Shown here piece by piece: positions 10,000 to 20,880 of a stretch of 64,000 nt of DNA. The DNA comes from Lamellibrachia columna (lineage: Eukaryota > Annelida > Polychaeta > Sabellida > Siboglinidae), in assembly GCA_963662155.1 (NCBI GenBank), contig OY759271.1, positions 21,152,729-21,216,728 of the forward strand. The letters are read 5' to 3'. The notes beneath the pieces are model-generated. The model made no database searches, had not been told where the DNA came from, and saw only the letters and a program-made list of their open reading frames with translations. The stretch's first letter is position 1; the number at the start of each line of letters is the position of its first letter. Made by a program: the position numbers and the translations under genes.

Positions 10000-11490
10000 C
10001 TAATCTTTATGCCAAATGAGCGCTTTGACGTCGATCCAGCTGTTAAATTGTGCCAGATAACCGTACCATTTCACCAACGCCTCCGTTAGCTTTCCCACCT
10101 TCCGCTGCAGCAGCACTGATTCGACGCGGTACATTTTAGCTTTCGGTAAAGAGACCTATATTTCCGTTTCGTAGAAGGTCCCGTCCAACGTCTCGCCGGT
10201 ATCGTCGACCAATTGATACACAGGCGGATCGGAGGAATGCGAGTCGCGGATCGTGAAGAGCTCCTCGCTCCAATTTGCCATGTACCCTTTTTCGAACCGC
10301 CGTTTCGCTTTGCTGATGCGTACGCGACCCCCGACCCGAAACTTTGGTATACCTTTACCGTCGTGACCGAACAAGCGCTGCCACACCTCTTCCTGGTTCG
10401 TCGCGTTCACCTGCGACGAGGCCGTGCCTATACTTCGGTGATAGGTGTCATTGTACGACAGCACAAAGTCTTGTAGCACATCGACGTACCGCACTGTTTC
10501 GTAAAGTATCGCCACATCCGCGTCTTCAGCGTCCGATTGAATATTTCGACGATATTCGCCTTGGTCTCCTCGTTGTGAGTGGAGAAGTGCTTGATGCCGT
10601 GCTCCTTCAGCAAACTCTTAACGGAACGGTTCAGGAATTCTAGTCCTTTGCAACGTCGTAGGTGCGACGTCGATCAAAATTCCCCGGAATGCCGTCACCA
10701 ACGACGACATCGATCAAAAGTCCCCGGAACGCCGTCACCAACGACGACGTCGATCAAAAGTCCCCGGAACGCCGTCACCAACGACGACGTCGATCAAAAG
10801 TCCCCGGAACGCCGTCACCAACGACGACGTCGATCAAAAGTCCCCGGGACGCCGTCACCAACGACGACGTCGATCAAAAGTCCCCGGAACGCCGTCACCA
10901 ACGACGACGTCGATCAAAAGTCCCCGTAACGCCGTCACTAACGACGACGTCGATCAAAAGTCCCCGGAACGCCGTCACCAACGACGACGTCGATCAAAAG
11001 TCCCCGTAACGCCGTCACCAACGACGACGTCGATCAAAAGTCCCCGGAATGCCGTCACCAACGACGACGTCGACATGTTCTTCAGCGGAATGCACCAGGC
11101 TCATTTCAAAAAGACATCGATCATCGTCAACAGAAGCGTCGTTCCGTCTTTGTATTTTCTCGGATTCGACACATCGACGAGATCGGCATGTCACTGCTGA
11201 TTGCGTCCACCCAAGAAGACGTATCGTCTCTTGAATCGGGTTCTCACCGGTTAGTGCAGGGTGTACCCGTCCTGTTCGGACAATCATTTCTTTCGTCGGC
11301 GCACGCGTGACGCGTCTCCGTCGTGGCGTGGAATCCACCCGCGCACCAGGTCGATGACGAACTGATCTAACATCTAGTGACAAGCACGGTAATATGTGCG
11401 ACGCGCAGTAGTACTCCCACGACGACGATCGATCGACATCCAAGAGGGATGTGTGATTTTTTTTAATAGAAATCTCCTCAGCAGCCATTG
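10000..11490 (-). pseudogene. Polinton retroviral-type integrase with chromodomain, broken
   Basis: This enzyme would insert the element DNA using a D,D,E active site. Minus-strand pieces in order: EQDGYTLH near 11,260; ADLVDVSNPRKY near 11,180, holding the first Asp, with TGA where a Trp is usual just before it; IPLKN near 11,080; then a 400-bp minisatellite; then CKGLEFLNRS near 10,650; FSTHNEETKANIVE near 10,580, holding the Glu; and YHRSIGTASSQVN, KFRVGGRVRISKAKRRFEKG and DGTFYETEI. The position of the second Asp reads Cys before KGLEFLN. After YETEI a TAG at about 10,156 interrupts. In the same frame it continues into a chromodomain (YRVESVLL, VKWYGYLAQFNSWID), ending at 10,000. Several frameshifts accompany these breaks. 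Confidence 0.88.
10667..11074. repeat. 40-bp minisatellite within the integrase gene, 10 copies
   Basis: Ten units of CGATCAAAAGTCCCCGGAAC followed by GCCGTCACCAACGACGACGT. The unit is itself integrase coding sequence: on the minus strand one frame of it encodes SLVTAFRGLLID, which joins the integrase segment IPLKN on one side. Both outermost copies carry GGAATGCC where inner ones carry GGAACGCC. This fits expansion from inside an ancestral single copy. Confidence 0.93.
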
Positions 11491-11529
11491 TTTACCAACG
11501 CAGTCACCGGTCAAGTACAGTGCAGCACA

Positions 11530-11833
11530 CACCATATTCACAGTGATGGAGCGATATTTCAAATCCCACTGCGGTCGCTTCGAACCTTTGGCATGTTTGA
11601 TCACCCCACGTTGCCACAGTTCACTCAGCTGTATAAATGAGTACCTGGCAATACAGACAGTGGTGGATAAGTGAACGAATAGCCTTCGCGCAGCAATTGC
11701 AGCGTGGCTGAATACTTCCCAAAGAAGTTGAGATGGCCTTGGAATGAACAGGTCTGCCAGGGGGTGAAGTGTAAAGCGCTTTGAGCAGTCCTATGGACCG
11801 GATACCGCGCTATATAAGAACATACCTTTACCT
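11530..11833 (+). mobile_element. tRNA-derived SINE, 5' part degraded
   Basis: It carries TTTCAAATCCCACTG (B-box region), then CACTCAGCTGTATAAATGAG, then AATTGCAGCGTGGCTGAA. It ends with AAAGCGCTTTGAGCAGTCC and a CGCTATATAAGAACATACC tail followed by CTTTA repeats. The same order is seen in the more complete copy at 47,577-47,912. It inserted into the Polinton between the integrase and the core-type gene. The A box is not recognisable. Confidence 0.85.
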
Positions 11834-12229
11834 TTATATGCTACCTCTACCTCGGACATCGTAAACTGATAGATCGATATCCTACAGCGACCATCGCAGT
11901 AGCGGGAATAGGAATGTTACAAGCAAGAAATGAGCAACGAAGTCAACGGCAGTACACAGCGTAGACCACCGTGCGCCACCGTGCGCCACCGTGCGCCACC
12001 GTGCGCCACCGTGCGCCACCGTGCGCCACCGTGCACCACGCATCCACTAGCGCGATCATGGTAAACTGTGGAATCGTCGTAGCGCGATATTCGTTTAATA
12101 GGACTCCCAACCGTCGAGTGACGGCGACCAACAACGACGACCGGACCGAGGTTGCCAAGTACTTTTGGACTGTTCCATTTGCCAACGAACATAGGGGTCC
12201 AATGCGATACCAGGGGACCTCGTGATGTT
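11834..12229. other. Polinton sequence without a clear gene, with a 10-bp repeat
   Basis: Seven or so copies of ACCGTGCGCC lie at 11,967-12,040. The remaining sequence has the GC-rich character of the Polinton, but I could not match a family with confidence. Confidence 0.5.
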
Positions 12230-12736
12230 TTGAACTGTTCCGGAGTACGCACCCCCGTTTGAATGTAGCGTCTTCGGTCGACGTTGCCTACCATCTCCAT
12301 CGGTAGGTTGATACGCTTGAGCTGCTGCGCGAACGTTTGCCATCCGACCGGGTCGCTCTTTCTGCGTTTTCTCAACACGTCGTTCACGAGATCCACAATG
12401 TTACTTCCGGGTACCTGCGCACCGTCGTGTATCGATTCGCCTCGGTCGGTTCATGCGAGATTTTGAGACGGTCCATCAACCGTTTGGCCCTGACCTTCAT
12501 CGTTATCGGAACGCTCTACGCGATGTCGACCTCTACGCTGGAGCGTCGCGTGGTCCATATACCGTAACACCTGCTTGAGCTAGGGCACCGAGCCCACTAA
12601 CGGAGCGAGTAAGGTCGTTAGGAAACCGCCCGTTTGAAGAAACCTTCGCTTCTTCGCGATGGACAGCTTCTTCTTCGACAACTCGTGCAGGTGCTTCCTG
12701 TATTTTTTTAAATGTTGCCTTCTGTTTTCGGGTCAA
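12230..12736 (-). pseudogene. Polinton conserved core-type protein, frameshifted
   Basis: On the minus strand the beginning (TRKQKATFKKIQEA, from 12,736) is followed in another frame by a Gly/Leu-rich hydrophobic stretch, then KQVLRYMDHATLQR near 12,560. Near 12,400 it reads GSNIVDLVNDVLRKRRKSDP and GWQTFAQQLKRINLP, and near 12,260 GNVDRRRY. I recognise this arrangement (basic start, hydrophobic centre, SNIxDLVNDVLR block) from a small protein found next to Polinton capsid genes. Its role is not firmly known; a virion core or membrane-associated function has been suggested. At least three frameshifts break it. Confidence 0.65.
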
Positions 12737-12879
12737 CGGAACGTTCTCTTTTAAAATGTTATACTCGCACAGATTACAGATCAGACTAGCATCGGCCTTG
12801 ACGAGGATGGAGTTTCTCAGTTTGATGTTCTTGTGTCATTCACTTGCGAATGACCTCTCGAACGCTTCGTCCGGTCTGC

Positions 12880-13290
12880 ATATGCCTTCGGCAGGTAGAC
12901 GTACTGCCCGGCGTCGTCCGGAAACATGGTCGTACGCAAGAGTAGGTCTTCGGGCGTTTCTTGTTTCAGATCGATCAACAGATAACCGAACAATACCGCC
13001 GTCACGTCTTTGAAAGCTTTTTGCATGAACTTTACGCGACGCGGATGCATCTGTCGAGCCAAGTGCCTGATCTGCGATGTGCCTCGCGGAGTCTTGAACA
13101 CTGCCAGAACTAGACAGATGGTGCGACTCTTTGTTTGTCGGGGACATATTCTGCACGAGGTAGATGACGGACGTGTTGGTGTGATGACTTTTTTAGTGAA
13201 CAAGATCGTGACCCGACCGTCCGTTTCCGCCATCAAATCTTCTGTGACGACCAGGTTTCTCGTACCTGGATCGAATAACGATGCGCTCGG
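12880..13290 (-). pseudogene. Polinton packaging ATPase (FtsK/HerA-A32 type), N-truncated
   Basis: Enzymes of this family pump the genome into the capsid. From 13,283 the minus strand reads LFDPGTRNLVVTEDLMAE, which covers the Walker B region (the usual DD pair reads ED). A frameshift follows FTKK near 13,195. The next block, YLVQNMSPTNKES, is in another frame. The last part, IRHLARQMHPRRVKFMQKAF then YGYLLIDLKQETPEDLLLR to YVYLPK, is back in the first frame. The Walker A loop would lie upstream of 13,300 and is not visible, so the amino half is lost where a dispersed repeat begins. Confidence 0.83.
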
Positions 13291-13434
13291 TAATTGATCT
13301 TGACCACCGACTCGCTCCTTTTTTGTGCTTAGCCCGTCCTCGAGCACCACGCATTTCGCACAAACCCAGGAAATAAAGACACATGACCTAGAACAAATGT
13401 CTGAAATAGAAATGGATGGCGACCATTGCGCTCT

Positions 13435-13575
13435 GCTTAGACGCTTTGTTCTCTTTGTCTGACGGTGCAGAGAAAGAATAATTATATCCAAATTTGCTTT
13501 TGCAATTTTGTGGGGGGGGGGGGGCTGGTACGAATGTATCCCTTGTACCATGGTTAATCCGGCACTGTGCATGTT
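13435..13575. repeat. Dispersed repeat with G-run, copy 1
   Basis: A run of 14 G is followed by CTGGTACGAATGT and CTTGTACCATGGTTAATCC. The same order (G-rich stretch, CTGGTACGAGCATGTC, ACTTGTACCATGGTAAATCC) is present at 18,219-18,365. It truncates the Polinton ATPase. Confidence 0.7.
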
Positions 13576-13681
13576 ATAGCATGTGTGAGTTCAGATTTAA
13601 CAAGATTTAACAAGAGTTGCCATCCAAGCCAAAGGCCCAGATGGCAAGTGGACAAGGAAGCCATTGGCTTATCGAGAGTCC

Positions 13682-15145
13682 AACAATGTTCATCTACTTA
13701 TAACCCGCCCTCCTGAGATATGTGTCTACCTTGTTTTTAAACATATTCACGCTGCTAGCAGTTACACAATCTGTAGACAATTTGTTCCATTCATTTATTG
13801 TCCTCTGTGAGAACGAGTGCTTCCTGATGTCCAATCTACATTGATCCTTTACTAATTTTACCTCATGTCCTCTAGTTCTGCTATCCCTCTTGAGTGAGAA
13901 AAACATATTTCTATCAATATTTTCATACCCATTCAATATCTTAAAAACTTCAATCTGATCTCCTCTTAACCTCCTTGTCTCTAGAGTTGTTAAACCACAT
14001 TCTTTCAGGCTTTCTTCATAACTAAGGTCTCTCAGTTCTGGAATCATTTTAGTTGCTCTCCTTTGTATGCGTTCAAGCGTATCTATATCCTTCTTACGAT
14101 ATGGTCTCCATGCTTGTATACAGTATTCTAAATGAGGTCTAACTATTGCTTTATAAAGAGGTATGATTAACTTTTTTCCCTTGTATGTTATGTTTCTTCC
14201 AATCAATCCAAGAATTTGATTACCCTTTGAAGCTGCAATACCATACTGCTCTGAAACTTTCATATCAGCGCTTATTGTAACTCCTAAGTCCTTTTCTTTT
14301 ACAGTAGTACCCAGAACAGTATCTCCCATTTTATAGTTTACATTCAAGTTCCCATGTCCTGTATGTAGGCATTTACATTTCCCAAAATTGAACAACATCT
14401 GCCATTTCTCAGACCATTTCACTAATCTGTCTAGATCGTTTTGTAAATGTTGTTTATCACCATCAGTATTAACTTTTCTAAACTGTTTTGTGTCGTCCGC
14501 AAATTTCAGTACGTTACTTGTTATACTGTCGTCCAAGTCATTGATATAAATTAAGAATAATATAGGTCCTAATACTGATCCTTGAGGTACCCCACTCAAA
14601 ACCGATTTCCAAGTTGAAACTTCTCCATCTACTACAACTCGTTGTATTCTGTCAGTCAGCCATTGTTTTATCCAGTCAGTTATCCCCGATACCATGGGCT
14701 TTTAATTTAAGTAGTAATCTTTGATGTGGCACTTTGTCAAAAGCTTTCTGAAAATCTAAGTAGATAATATCTACTGGCGATCCCACGTCTATCCACTTAG
14801 TGATTTCTTCCAAAAAACATAACATATTTGTTAAGCGTGACCTCGCTTTAAGGAATCCATGTTGAGATGAATTTAATAATTTATGCTTAACGAGGAAGTC
14901 CACCATATGGTCTTTAATTAACCTTTCTAATAATTTACAAATCACTGACGTTAAACTCAATGGTCTGTAATTCGCTGACTTATTTCTCGAACCCTTTTTA
15001 AATAATGGTATGATGTTTGCTTCTTTCCATTCAAACGGAACAACTCCCTCTTTTAATGACAAGTTGAATACTCTTGCAAGTGGTATACTGATTTGTTCTA
15101 CTGTTTCCATTAGTAATTTTGGAGGAATCCCATCCTGTTCACAAC
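13682..15145 (-). pseudogene. 5'-truncated LINE, reverse transcriptase and 3' end (CR1/jockey-like)
   Basis: Minus-strand reverse transcriptase starts abruptly near 15,145 (DGIPPKLLMETVEQ). It continues through VPFEWKEANIIPLFKKGSRN, NYRPLSLTSVICKLLERL, NSSQHGFLKARS and YLDFQKAFDKVPHQRL. One frameshift at about 14,690 leads into GVPQGSVLGPILFLIYINDL and the catalytic FADDT. The carboxy part has RPHLEYCIQAWRPYRKKDI and ends RRAGYK at 13,694. After that come a 3' untranslated tail and short repeats of TTGTTAAATC at about 13,598-13,617. It lacks ORF1 and the endonuclease. With only one frameshift it is fairly young. Another 3' end of the same family lies at 37,768-37,935. Confidence 0.9.
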
Positions 15146-15189
15146 AGGTTACACATTTAAGCCATCGTTTTACTTAATTTGACATTGTT

Positions 15190-15790
15190 GAAGTGAGTAA
15201 ATTGGAGGTTAGTTCAGACGGAATAGTTCCGCTTCCTCAGACAATGTTTGGGGCTTCGTCCGACAATTTTTGGGGCCACTTAGACTTAAGAGTTCCGCTT
15301 CGAAAAACAATTACGCTTTCATATGCAAATTCTTTTTTGGCCGCCGTGATTGAAACGTTCTGTTTCGTCAAACACAATTGTTGATAGTCACCGACACTGA
15401 AGAGTTCCGCTTCGTCAAGCACAACTGTTGATGGCCGTTCCACGACGAAGACTTCTGCTTCGTCAGGCATACTATTTTGGGGCCGCAAAGACTGAACAGT
15501 TCCGCTTCGTCGCTGGGCCGATGAGTCTGAAGAGTCCTGCTTCGTCTACCTCAGGGTCAGCAATGTTTTTAATGGGGTGCTACAATTGTGACTTCGAATA
15601 AGTTAGCTGGCCACGTATATAATTATGAAAGTCAGACGATCCTAAGATTCAGTGATCCTAAGTGTGAGAGTCAGACGATCCTAAGTTGAGCTGACATTAA
15701 AACGTAGTTACCATCTTTATATTTAAGCGAATGCCCTGTTAATATTTATCCTATTCTTATTACAAAAAAATTGCGTATCGTGTAACTGAC
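15190..15790. repeat. Unnamed dispersed repeat, copy A
   Basis: The left part has about seven degenerate units of 45-60 bp around GAGTTCCGCTTCGTC and ACAATTGTTGGGGCC. The right part is unique: CCTCAGGGTCAGCAATG, then AGACGATCCTAAG (repeated) and GCGAATGCCCTGTTAATATT. A second copy with the same order lies at 22,800-23,165. No protein or obvious terminal repeats are seen. Confidence 0.75.
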
Positions 15791-16026
15791 ACAGTGCGTC
15801 AATCACATTGTCTAGTTACATATCCACGATTATAATTATTATTTTGTAGCCACATGGTGATGGTGAATAGCAATTGGATTATATTATTCAATGAGACATA
15901 CTATTCGTCATCATGTCATGTGTTCTTGGAATTCAACACCAGCCATCTTGACTGGTGTGACGCCTGGTGTTACTTATGAGCGACTAAGTGTTCGATATCT
16001 GTACAAGCTTCTGTAGGCATCGCCAT
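15791..16026. other. Unassigned
   Basis: AT-rich sequence with no recognised element, between the dispersed repeat and the 29-bp minisatellite. Confidence 0.4.
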
Positions 16027-16712
16027 CGAGAGCGACTCCACGGTGGCCATATTGTAGAGAGCGGTTCCCCGGTGGTCATACATTAGAAAGCGGCTCCCCG
16101 GTGGTCATATCGTCAAGAGCGGTTTCCCGGTGGCCATACCGTCAAGAGCGGTTTCCCGGTGGCCATACCGTCAAGAGCGATTCCCCGGTGGTCATACCGT
16201 AGAGGGCGGTTGGCCGGTGACCATACCATCAAGAGCCATTCCCCTGTGGTCATACCGTAGAGGGCGGTTCCCCGGCGGCCATACCGTTAAGAGCGGTTTC
16301 CCGGTGGCCATACCGTCAAGAGCGATTCCCCGGTGGTCATACCGTAGAGGGCGGTTCCCCGGTGGCCATACCGTTAAGAGCGGTTTCCCGGTGGCCATAC
16401 CATCAAGAGCGATTCCCCGGTGGTCATACCGTAGAGGGCGGTTCCCCGGTGGCCATACCGTCAAGAGCGGTTTCCCGGTGGCCACACCTTCAAGAGTGGT
16501 TTCCCGGTGGCTATACCGTCAATAGTGGTTTCCCGGCGGCCATACTGTCAAGAGCGGTTCCCCGGTGGCCATACCGTCAATAATGGTTTCCCGGTGGTCA
16601 TACCGTTAAGAGCGATTCCCCGGTGGCCATATCGTCAAGAGCGGCTTCCGGTGGCTATACCATAGACAGCGGCTCTCCGGTGGACATGCCGCATAAATCG
16701 GCTCCCGGTGGC
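16027..16712. repeat. 29-bp minisatellite, about 24 copies
   Basis: Units run CGGTTTCCCGGTGGCCATAC, then CGTCAAGAG. An alternating variant has CGTAGAGGG and GGTGGTCAT. Edge copies are more diverged. Pseudo-ORFs with a 29-residue period on both strands result from it. Confidence 0.95.
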
Positions 16713-17148
16713 CAATGACAAGCAAGAATTACAGCATACAATGAATGACATACCAGAATATACTACAAGAAAATACAGCCTAAAATAGAGACAGTACAAA
16801 TTCTATTGGACAAACAAAGAGTGACATCCAAATACTTTCCCCCAAATTAGTTACCAATGGTTATATAAATGTGATCATGTAAATAGTAAGATCTGATACT
16901 GAACTGAAAATTTGTCAAGAGTAATCCGACGCATGATGCCCCAATCCGCACTGAGAGTAGCCTGATGAACAGACTGTTTGTGGCTCATTTTGGATCGGTG
17001 CTTATCCTTTACCAGTTTCAATTTGGAAAAATACCTATCTTTGCAACAATTACTATTTTATTAATCAGTCAGATATATGCGAAGGAAAACCTCCGCATTG
17101 GATAAAGCATCTCTGAAATTTTGTTTGATCAACACCTGATGTGTACAT
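16713..17148. other. Unassigned
   Basis: No recognised gene or repeat; AT-rich. Confidence 0.4.
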
Positions 17149-17893
17149 CGTCTTCCATCTCTCTTGGTTCCATGTCGCCCGTCTCTCCTGGTTCCATGTC
17201 TTCCATCTCTCTTGGTTCCATGTCTTCCATCTCTCCTGGTTCCATGTCTTCCATCTCTCCTGGTTCCATGTCTTCCATCTCTCTTGGTTCCATATCTTCC
17301 ATCTGTCCTGGTTCCATGTCTTCACTCTCTCTTGGTGCCATGTCTTCCATCTCTCTTGGTTCCATGTCTTCCATTTCTCTTGGTTCCATGTCTTCCATAT
17401 ATCCTGGTTCCATGTCTTCCATATCTCCTGGTTCCATGTCTTCCATCTCTCTTGGTTCCATGTCTTCCATCTCTCTTGGTTCCATATCTTCCATCTGTCC
17501 TGGTTCCATGTCTTCGCTCTCTCTTGGTGCCATGTCTTCCATCTCTCTTGGTTCCATGTCTTCCATCTCTCTTGGTTCCATGTCTTCCATCTCTCTTGGT
17601 TCCATGTCTTCCATATCTCCTGGTTCCATGTCTTCCATCTCTCTTGGTTCCATGTCTTCCATCTCTCCTGGTTCCATGTCTTCCATCTCTCTTGGTTCCA
17701 TATCTTCCATATGTCCTGGTTCCATGTCTTCGCTCTCTCTTGGTGCCATGTCTTCCATCTCTCTTGGTTCCATGTCTTCCATCTCTCTTGGTTCCATGTC
17801 TTCCATCTCTCTTGGTTCCATGTCTTCCATATCTCCTGGTTCCATGTCTTCCATCTCTCTTGGTTCCATGGCTTCAATCGCTCTTGGTTCCAT
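17149..17893. repeat. 24-bp minisatellite, about 31 copies
   Basis: Units run TCTTCCATCTCTCTTGGTTC, then CATG. Because 24 is a multiple of three and the unit has no stops, all plus frames and at least two minus frames stay open for 250-290 codons with 8-residue periods. A marked three-unit variant block (CATCTGTCC, then CTCTCTTGGTGCC) recurs near 17,300, 17,490 and 17,710, so there is higher-order amplification. Confidence 0.96.
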
Positions 17894-18365
17894 ACGTCAC
17901 TCATCTCTGTCAAATTACGGAGAAATCCAAAGCTGTCACTGATATCCTACGCTTTGGCTCTCTTATCTATATCCAAAAGTAAGACAGTACACCAAGGACG
18001 GCAATGAAGGCGCAACACGAGAAATCTCGCAAGGATCCAAATGGGCCTACCCCGCTCGACCGTAATCTAGAAGGTTCAATGTAAAATTCCGTTTTAGGTG
18101 CGGACATTTTCAGCAAAATTCGCCATCCCTGATAGCCCAGCCCAAGCATTTTGAACTCGAATCGTTCACGAAGTGAAACGTCGACAACGATTTCAAGAGT
18201 TTAAATATCCAAATTTATATCCACATTTGCTTGCTGGTGTTTCTTATGGATTATAATTGTTGATTTTGTGGGGGAGGTCGTTTTTGTAGTGGGCCTGGTA
18301 CGAGCATGTCACTTGTACCATGTCACTTGTACCATGTCACTTGTACCATGGTAAATCCGGAACTG
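17894..18365. repeat. Dispersed LINE-tail-like repeats
   Basis: 17,908-17,985 (GTCAAATTACGGAGAAATCC to CTTTGGCTCTCTTATCTAT) is homologous to 2,570-2,640, next to the first LINE remnant. 18,219-18,365 is the second copy of the G-run repeat seen at 13,435. It contains three tandem ACTTGTACCATGTC units. Confidence 0.65.
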
Positions 18366-18660
18366 TTCGAGAGACAGATGCGTATGGGTGCGTCCGCGAA
18401 AGTGCTAAGTACTGTCAAGGCGATATGCCTTTCGTCGTCAGCTGTCGTCACTCACGCAACGTATGACGGCGTCAATCGCAAGTCGAATGTCCTTGCGATT
18501 AGCCGTGGAGTCCTTCAGGAAGATATACTCTCACCGCTACTGTTTTGCGTTGGCCTCGACCTCGACTGTATTTTCCGCGATTTTGACGTTCACTGTGAAG
18601 GGATCGATGTAAGCACCGACCAGAACATCAAGGCATGCGAGGTATGCGAGTCATGACGAT
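18340..18660 (+). pseudogene. LINE reverse transcriptase fragment
   Basis: A plus-strand frame from about 18,348 to a stop near 18,656 reads VNPELFERQMRMGAS, then AISRGVLQEDILSPLLF, then CVGLDLDCIFRDFD. GVLQxDxLSPLLF is the conserved reverse transcriptase motif before the catalytic Asp pair in RTE/R2-like LINEs. The catalytic box itself is not present. It is an isolated fragment of about 100 codons. Confidence 0.65.
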
Positions 18661-18754
18661 ACATATGTCAAGATGGTGTACGAAAGGCGAATTCATCCGG
18701 TCGGTTAGGGGCACAAAGTCTGACCGCCTGGCGAAACACGCTAAACGTACCCAA

Positions 18755-19550
18755 TTAATAAGGCATACACAATGTTTTCAAACATTGTACATACAATGAT
18801 GAAATGTACTTTTCCAGTAACAGGCAGCATAAAAACTGCAGGCGACGCCTTTCAGACCCAAAGCAGTCAAACACGTCCTTGATGGTGGCATCCTTTCTGT
18901 CCATCACCTTCTGTCGATGCACATTAAACATGCACAAGCCAGACAAGCGTTCAGTAGACATCGTTGAACGAAGCCAGGTCTTAACGCGCCTCTAGTTGCT
19001 GAAAGACCGTTCAAATTGTCAAATAGACGTTGGCAGCGCCAACGCAATAAGTACGACTTTATTCTCTTCTGTGTGTTTCAAATATGACCAACAGCTGCTG
19101 GATGTGGTCGTGAACGTTGATGACATCATATTGAACAGCTCGCAAAGCTTGTGTCACTGGCTGCAACATTGCTGAATGTTTTGCCATGATAACCAGGCAC
19201 ACCAAGAATGTCGACGTTCCAGATACGCATTCCAACTGGTGTGCGTCTTGGTTGGAATTGCCAGAAGCTGTAGCTATACAGTGTAGTTGTTTGAATATAT
19301 CTTCGAAGTGGTTGGTGAAGATTCTTATGCGTCCATCGTGTTTCCAGATGGGGACATTTGGTACCAGGCTGCGTCTTTTGGGGCTCTCTTTGAAAAAACT
19401 TGATAATGGTCATTGCAACATAATTAAGATCGTTCACCACCAGGTTAAATCTGTGGGCTGCGCAGTTGACGAAAGCAGCTTTGGGGTACTTCTCCTTGAT
19501 CTTAGCTTTTACTCCGCCAACTTTACCAAACATGATTGAGCATCCATCAT
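18755..19550 (-). pseudogene. hAT-superfamily transposase, C-terminal pieces
   Basis: On the minus strand from 19,550 the sequence reads YDGCSIMFGKVGGVKAKI, KYPKAAFVNCAAHRFNLVV and CPHLETRWT. These are the RNase-H-like core of ZMYM1-type hAT transposases: CxAHxLNLVV is diagnostic, and the Asp of YDG is one catalytic residue. After a deletion of the middle, 18,755-18,961 reads STERLSGLCMFNVHRQKVM, the hAT C-terminal dimerisation end. Frameshifts occur between the parts. The matching upstream part of the protein lies at 20,881-21,040. Confidence 0.8.
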
Positions 19551-20880
19551 ATCATTGTGAGTGTCGCATTTCTGCGAATTGCTATCATATGAAGTATTTT
19601 CCTGGATATGGTGAGGTAAATGTTAGAGTGTATATAGACGAATGGCATAAACAAGTTATGCTATTGTATCCAAGTGTTGTGTGGAAGCACACATTGGAAG
19701 TTTATTGTTAGGCGCGGGGCATGAACAGGTTATGCAAAAATTGTACCCATGATGTTTTAGCTTTTGGCGTGGTACATTATAAAAATGGGTATTAACGTAA
19801 TAGATATTTAACGTCCGCAGATATTTATTAATTTTTATTAGCTAATGCCGACCTTGTGATGTGGTGGGAAAGGTACCCAGCGATGGTTATAAGACGCGAA
19901 GTAAAGTGTATTCAGGAGAGGGGCCATACAAATGCAGCATTAGAGTTCCAAATATGATATCCGGCAAGGCCCGGTATGATAAGTGCGCGGTTAAACGCGA
20001 AGTCGCAACCTCTCTACAACTTTGCACGCATTGACATGCGTGCAAAGAGTGAAAACCCAGAAAACACAATGCCACGCCGGTAATTACAGCGCATTGTTTG
20101 ACTGTATGCGTTGACCGTCTGCATCGGCCGCATCTCGTTTTCTGCTACCTACTGACTGCTTGCGACTGTTCAGCTACCTCTCCGTGTACGACAACAGTGC
20201 GTCCGCATGAGCCATCTTCACGACACGTTCGTCGTCGCCACGTCATGTTGACGGCCGGTTTACAGAGCGTTCAGCCGACTGTTTAGCTGCCTCCCCCCCC
20301 CCACGCATGACACCAGTGCGTCCGCATGAGCCGTCGTCACAACACGTTCGCCGTTTCCACGACATATTGACCTTTGGCCTACTGATCGTCCAGCCGACAA
20401 CGAGCTCGGCAACACTGCGGCCGAATGAGACCCGTACCGCCTGCGTATTCAACTGGCGGTGAGCAAATGCGATCGACGGCCACATCAGTTATCGGTCTAC
20501 TCAACCCAACAGATTAACGCGAAGGGTATTGTTGACTTTGTGCGTCGTCATATGGTACGCTTCTGTGATTATTTGTGTTTTCGGAACATTGTATTATAAG
20601 TGTGCAATACGCCTTTCTGCTTGTGACGGATTTCTTAACACTGATGTCTGTGTTACGGTCTTGAAGGGGAATAGCCTCAACGGTGAACGTTAAAGTAAAT
20701 GTAGTTTTTTTAGGATATTGCCAACCTGTTGTAGAGTTAGTTTCTTTATTTCATTTGTACCATTTTAAATATGTTTTGATTCATTATAAACATATTTATG
20801 TTTATTACCTTGGTGTTGTCTCTCATTTGTGGAAACTTCTTACACCCATATGTTGAGCTTAATTTAAGTACGGCCTGCCC
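19551..20880. other. Insertion splitting the hAT remnant; includes a roughly 117-bp tandem duplication
   Basis: No protein homology is recognised. At about 20,150-20,400 a segment of about 117 bp containing CAGTGCGTCCGCATGAGCC recurs at least twice. A C-run lies at 20,292-20,301. The region separates two pieces of one transposase, so it probably contains a later insertion. Confidence 0.5.

Larger units (their letters stand above)
7290..13430 (-). mobile_element. Degraded Polinton/Maverick (adintovirus-like) element
   Basis: Reading on the minus strand from 13.3 to 7.3 kb, the gene remains are: packaging ATPase, core-type protein, retroviral-type integrase with chromodomain, minor capsid protein, small basic protein, major capsid protein and adenain-type protease. 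This set defines Polintons, large self-synthesising DNA transposons related to adintoviruses and virophages. I see no protein-primed DNA polymerase B and no terminal inverted repeats. The right side stops at a dispersed repeat near 13.4 kb and the left side ends just before the 35-bp minisatellite, so this is an internal fragment. Every gene carries a frameshift, stop or missing key residue. Base composition is more GC- and CpG-rich than the flanking DNA, which makes the boundaries visible. Confidence 0.9.

Noticed and set aside
17065..18007. Five overlapping frames of 254-288 codons on both strands
   Set aside because: All are readings of the 24-bp minisatellite.
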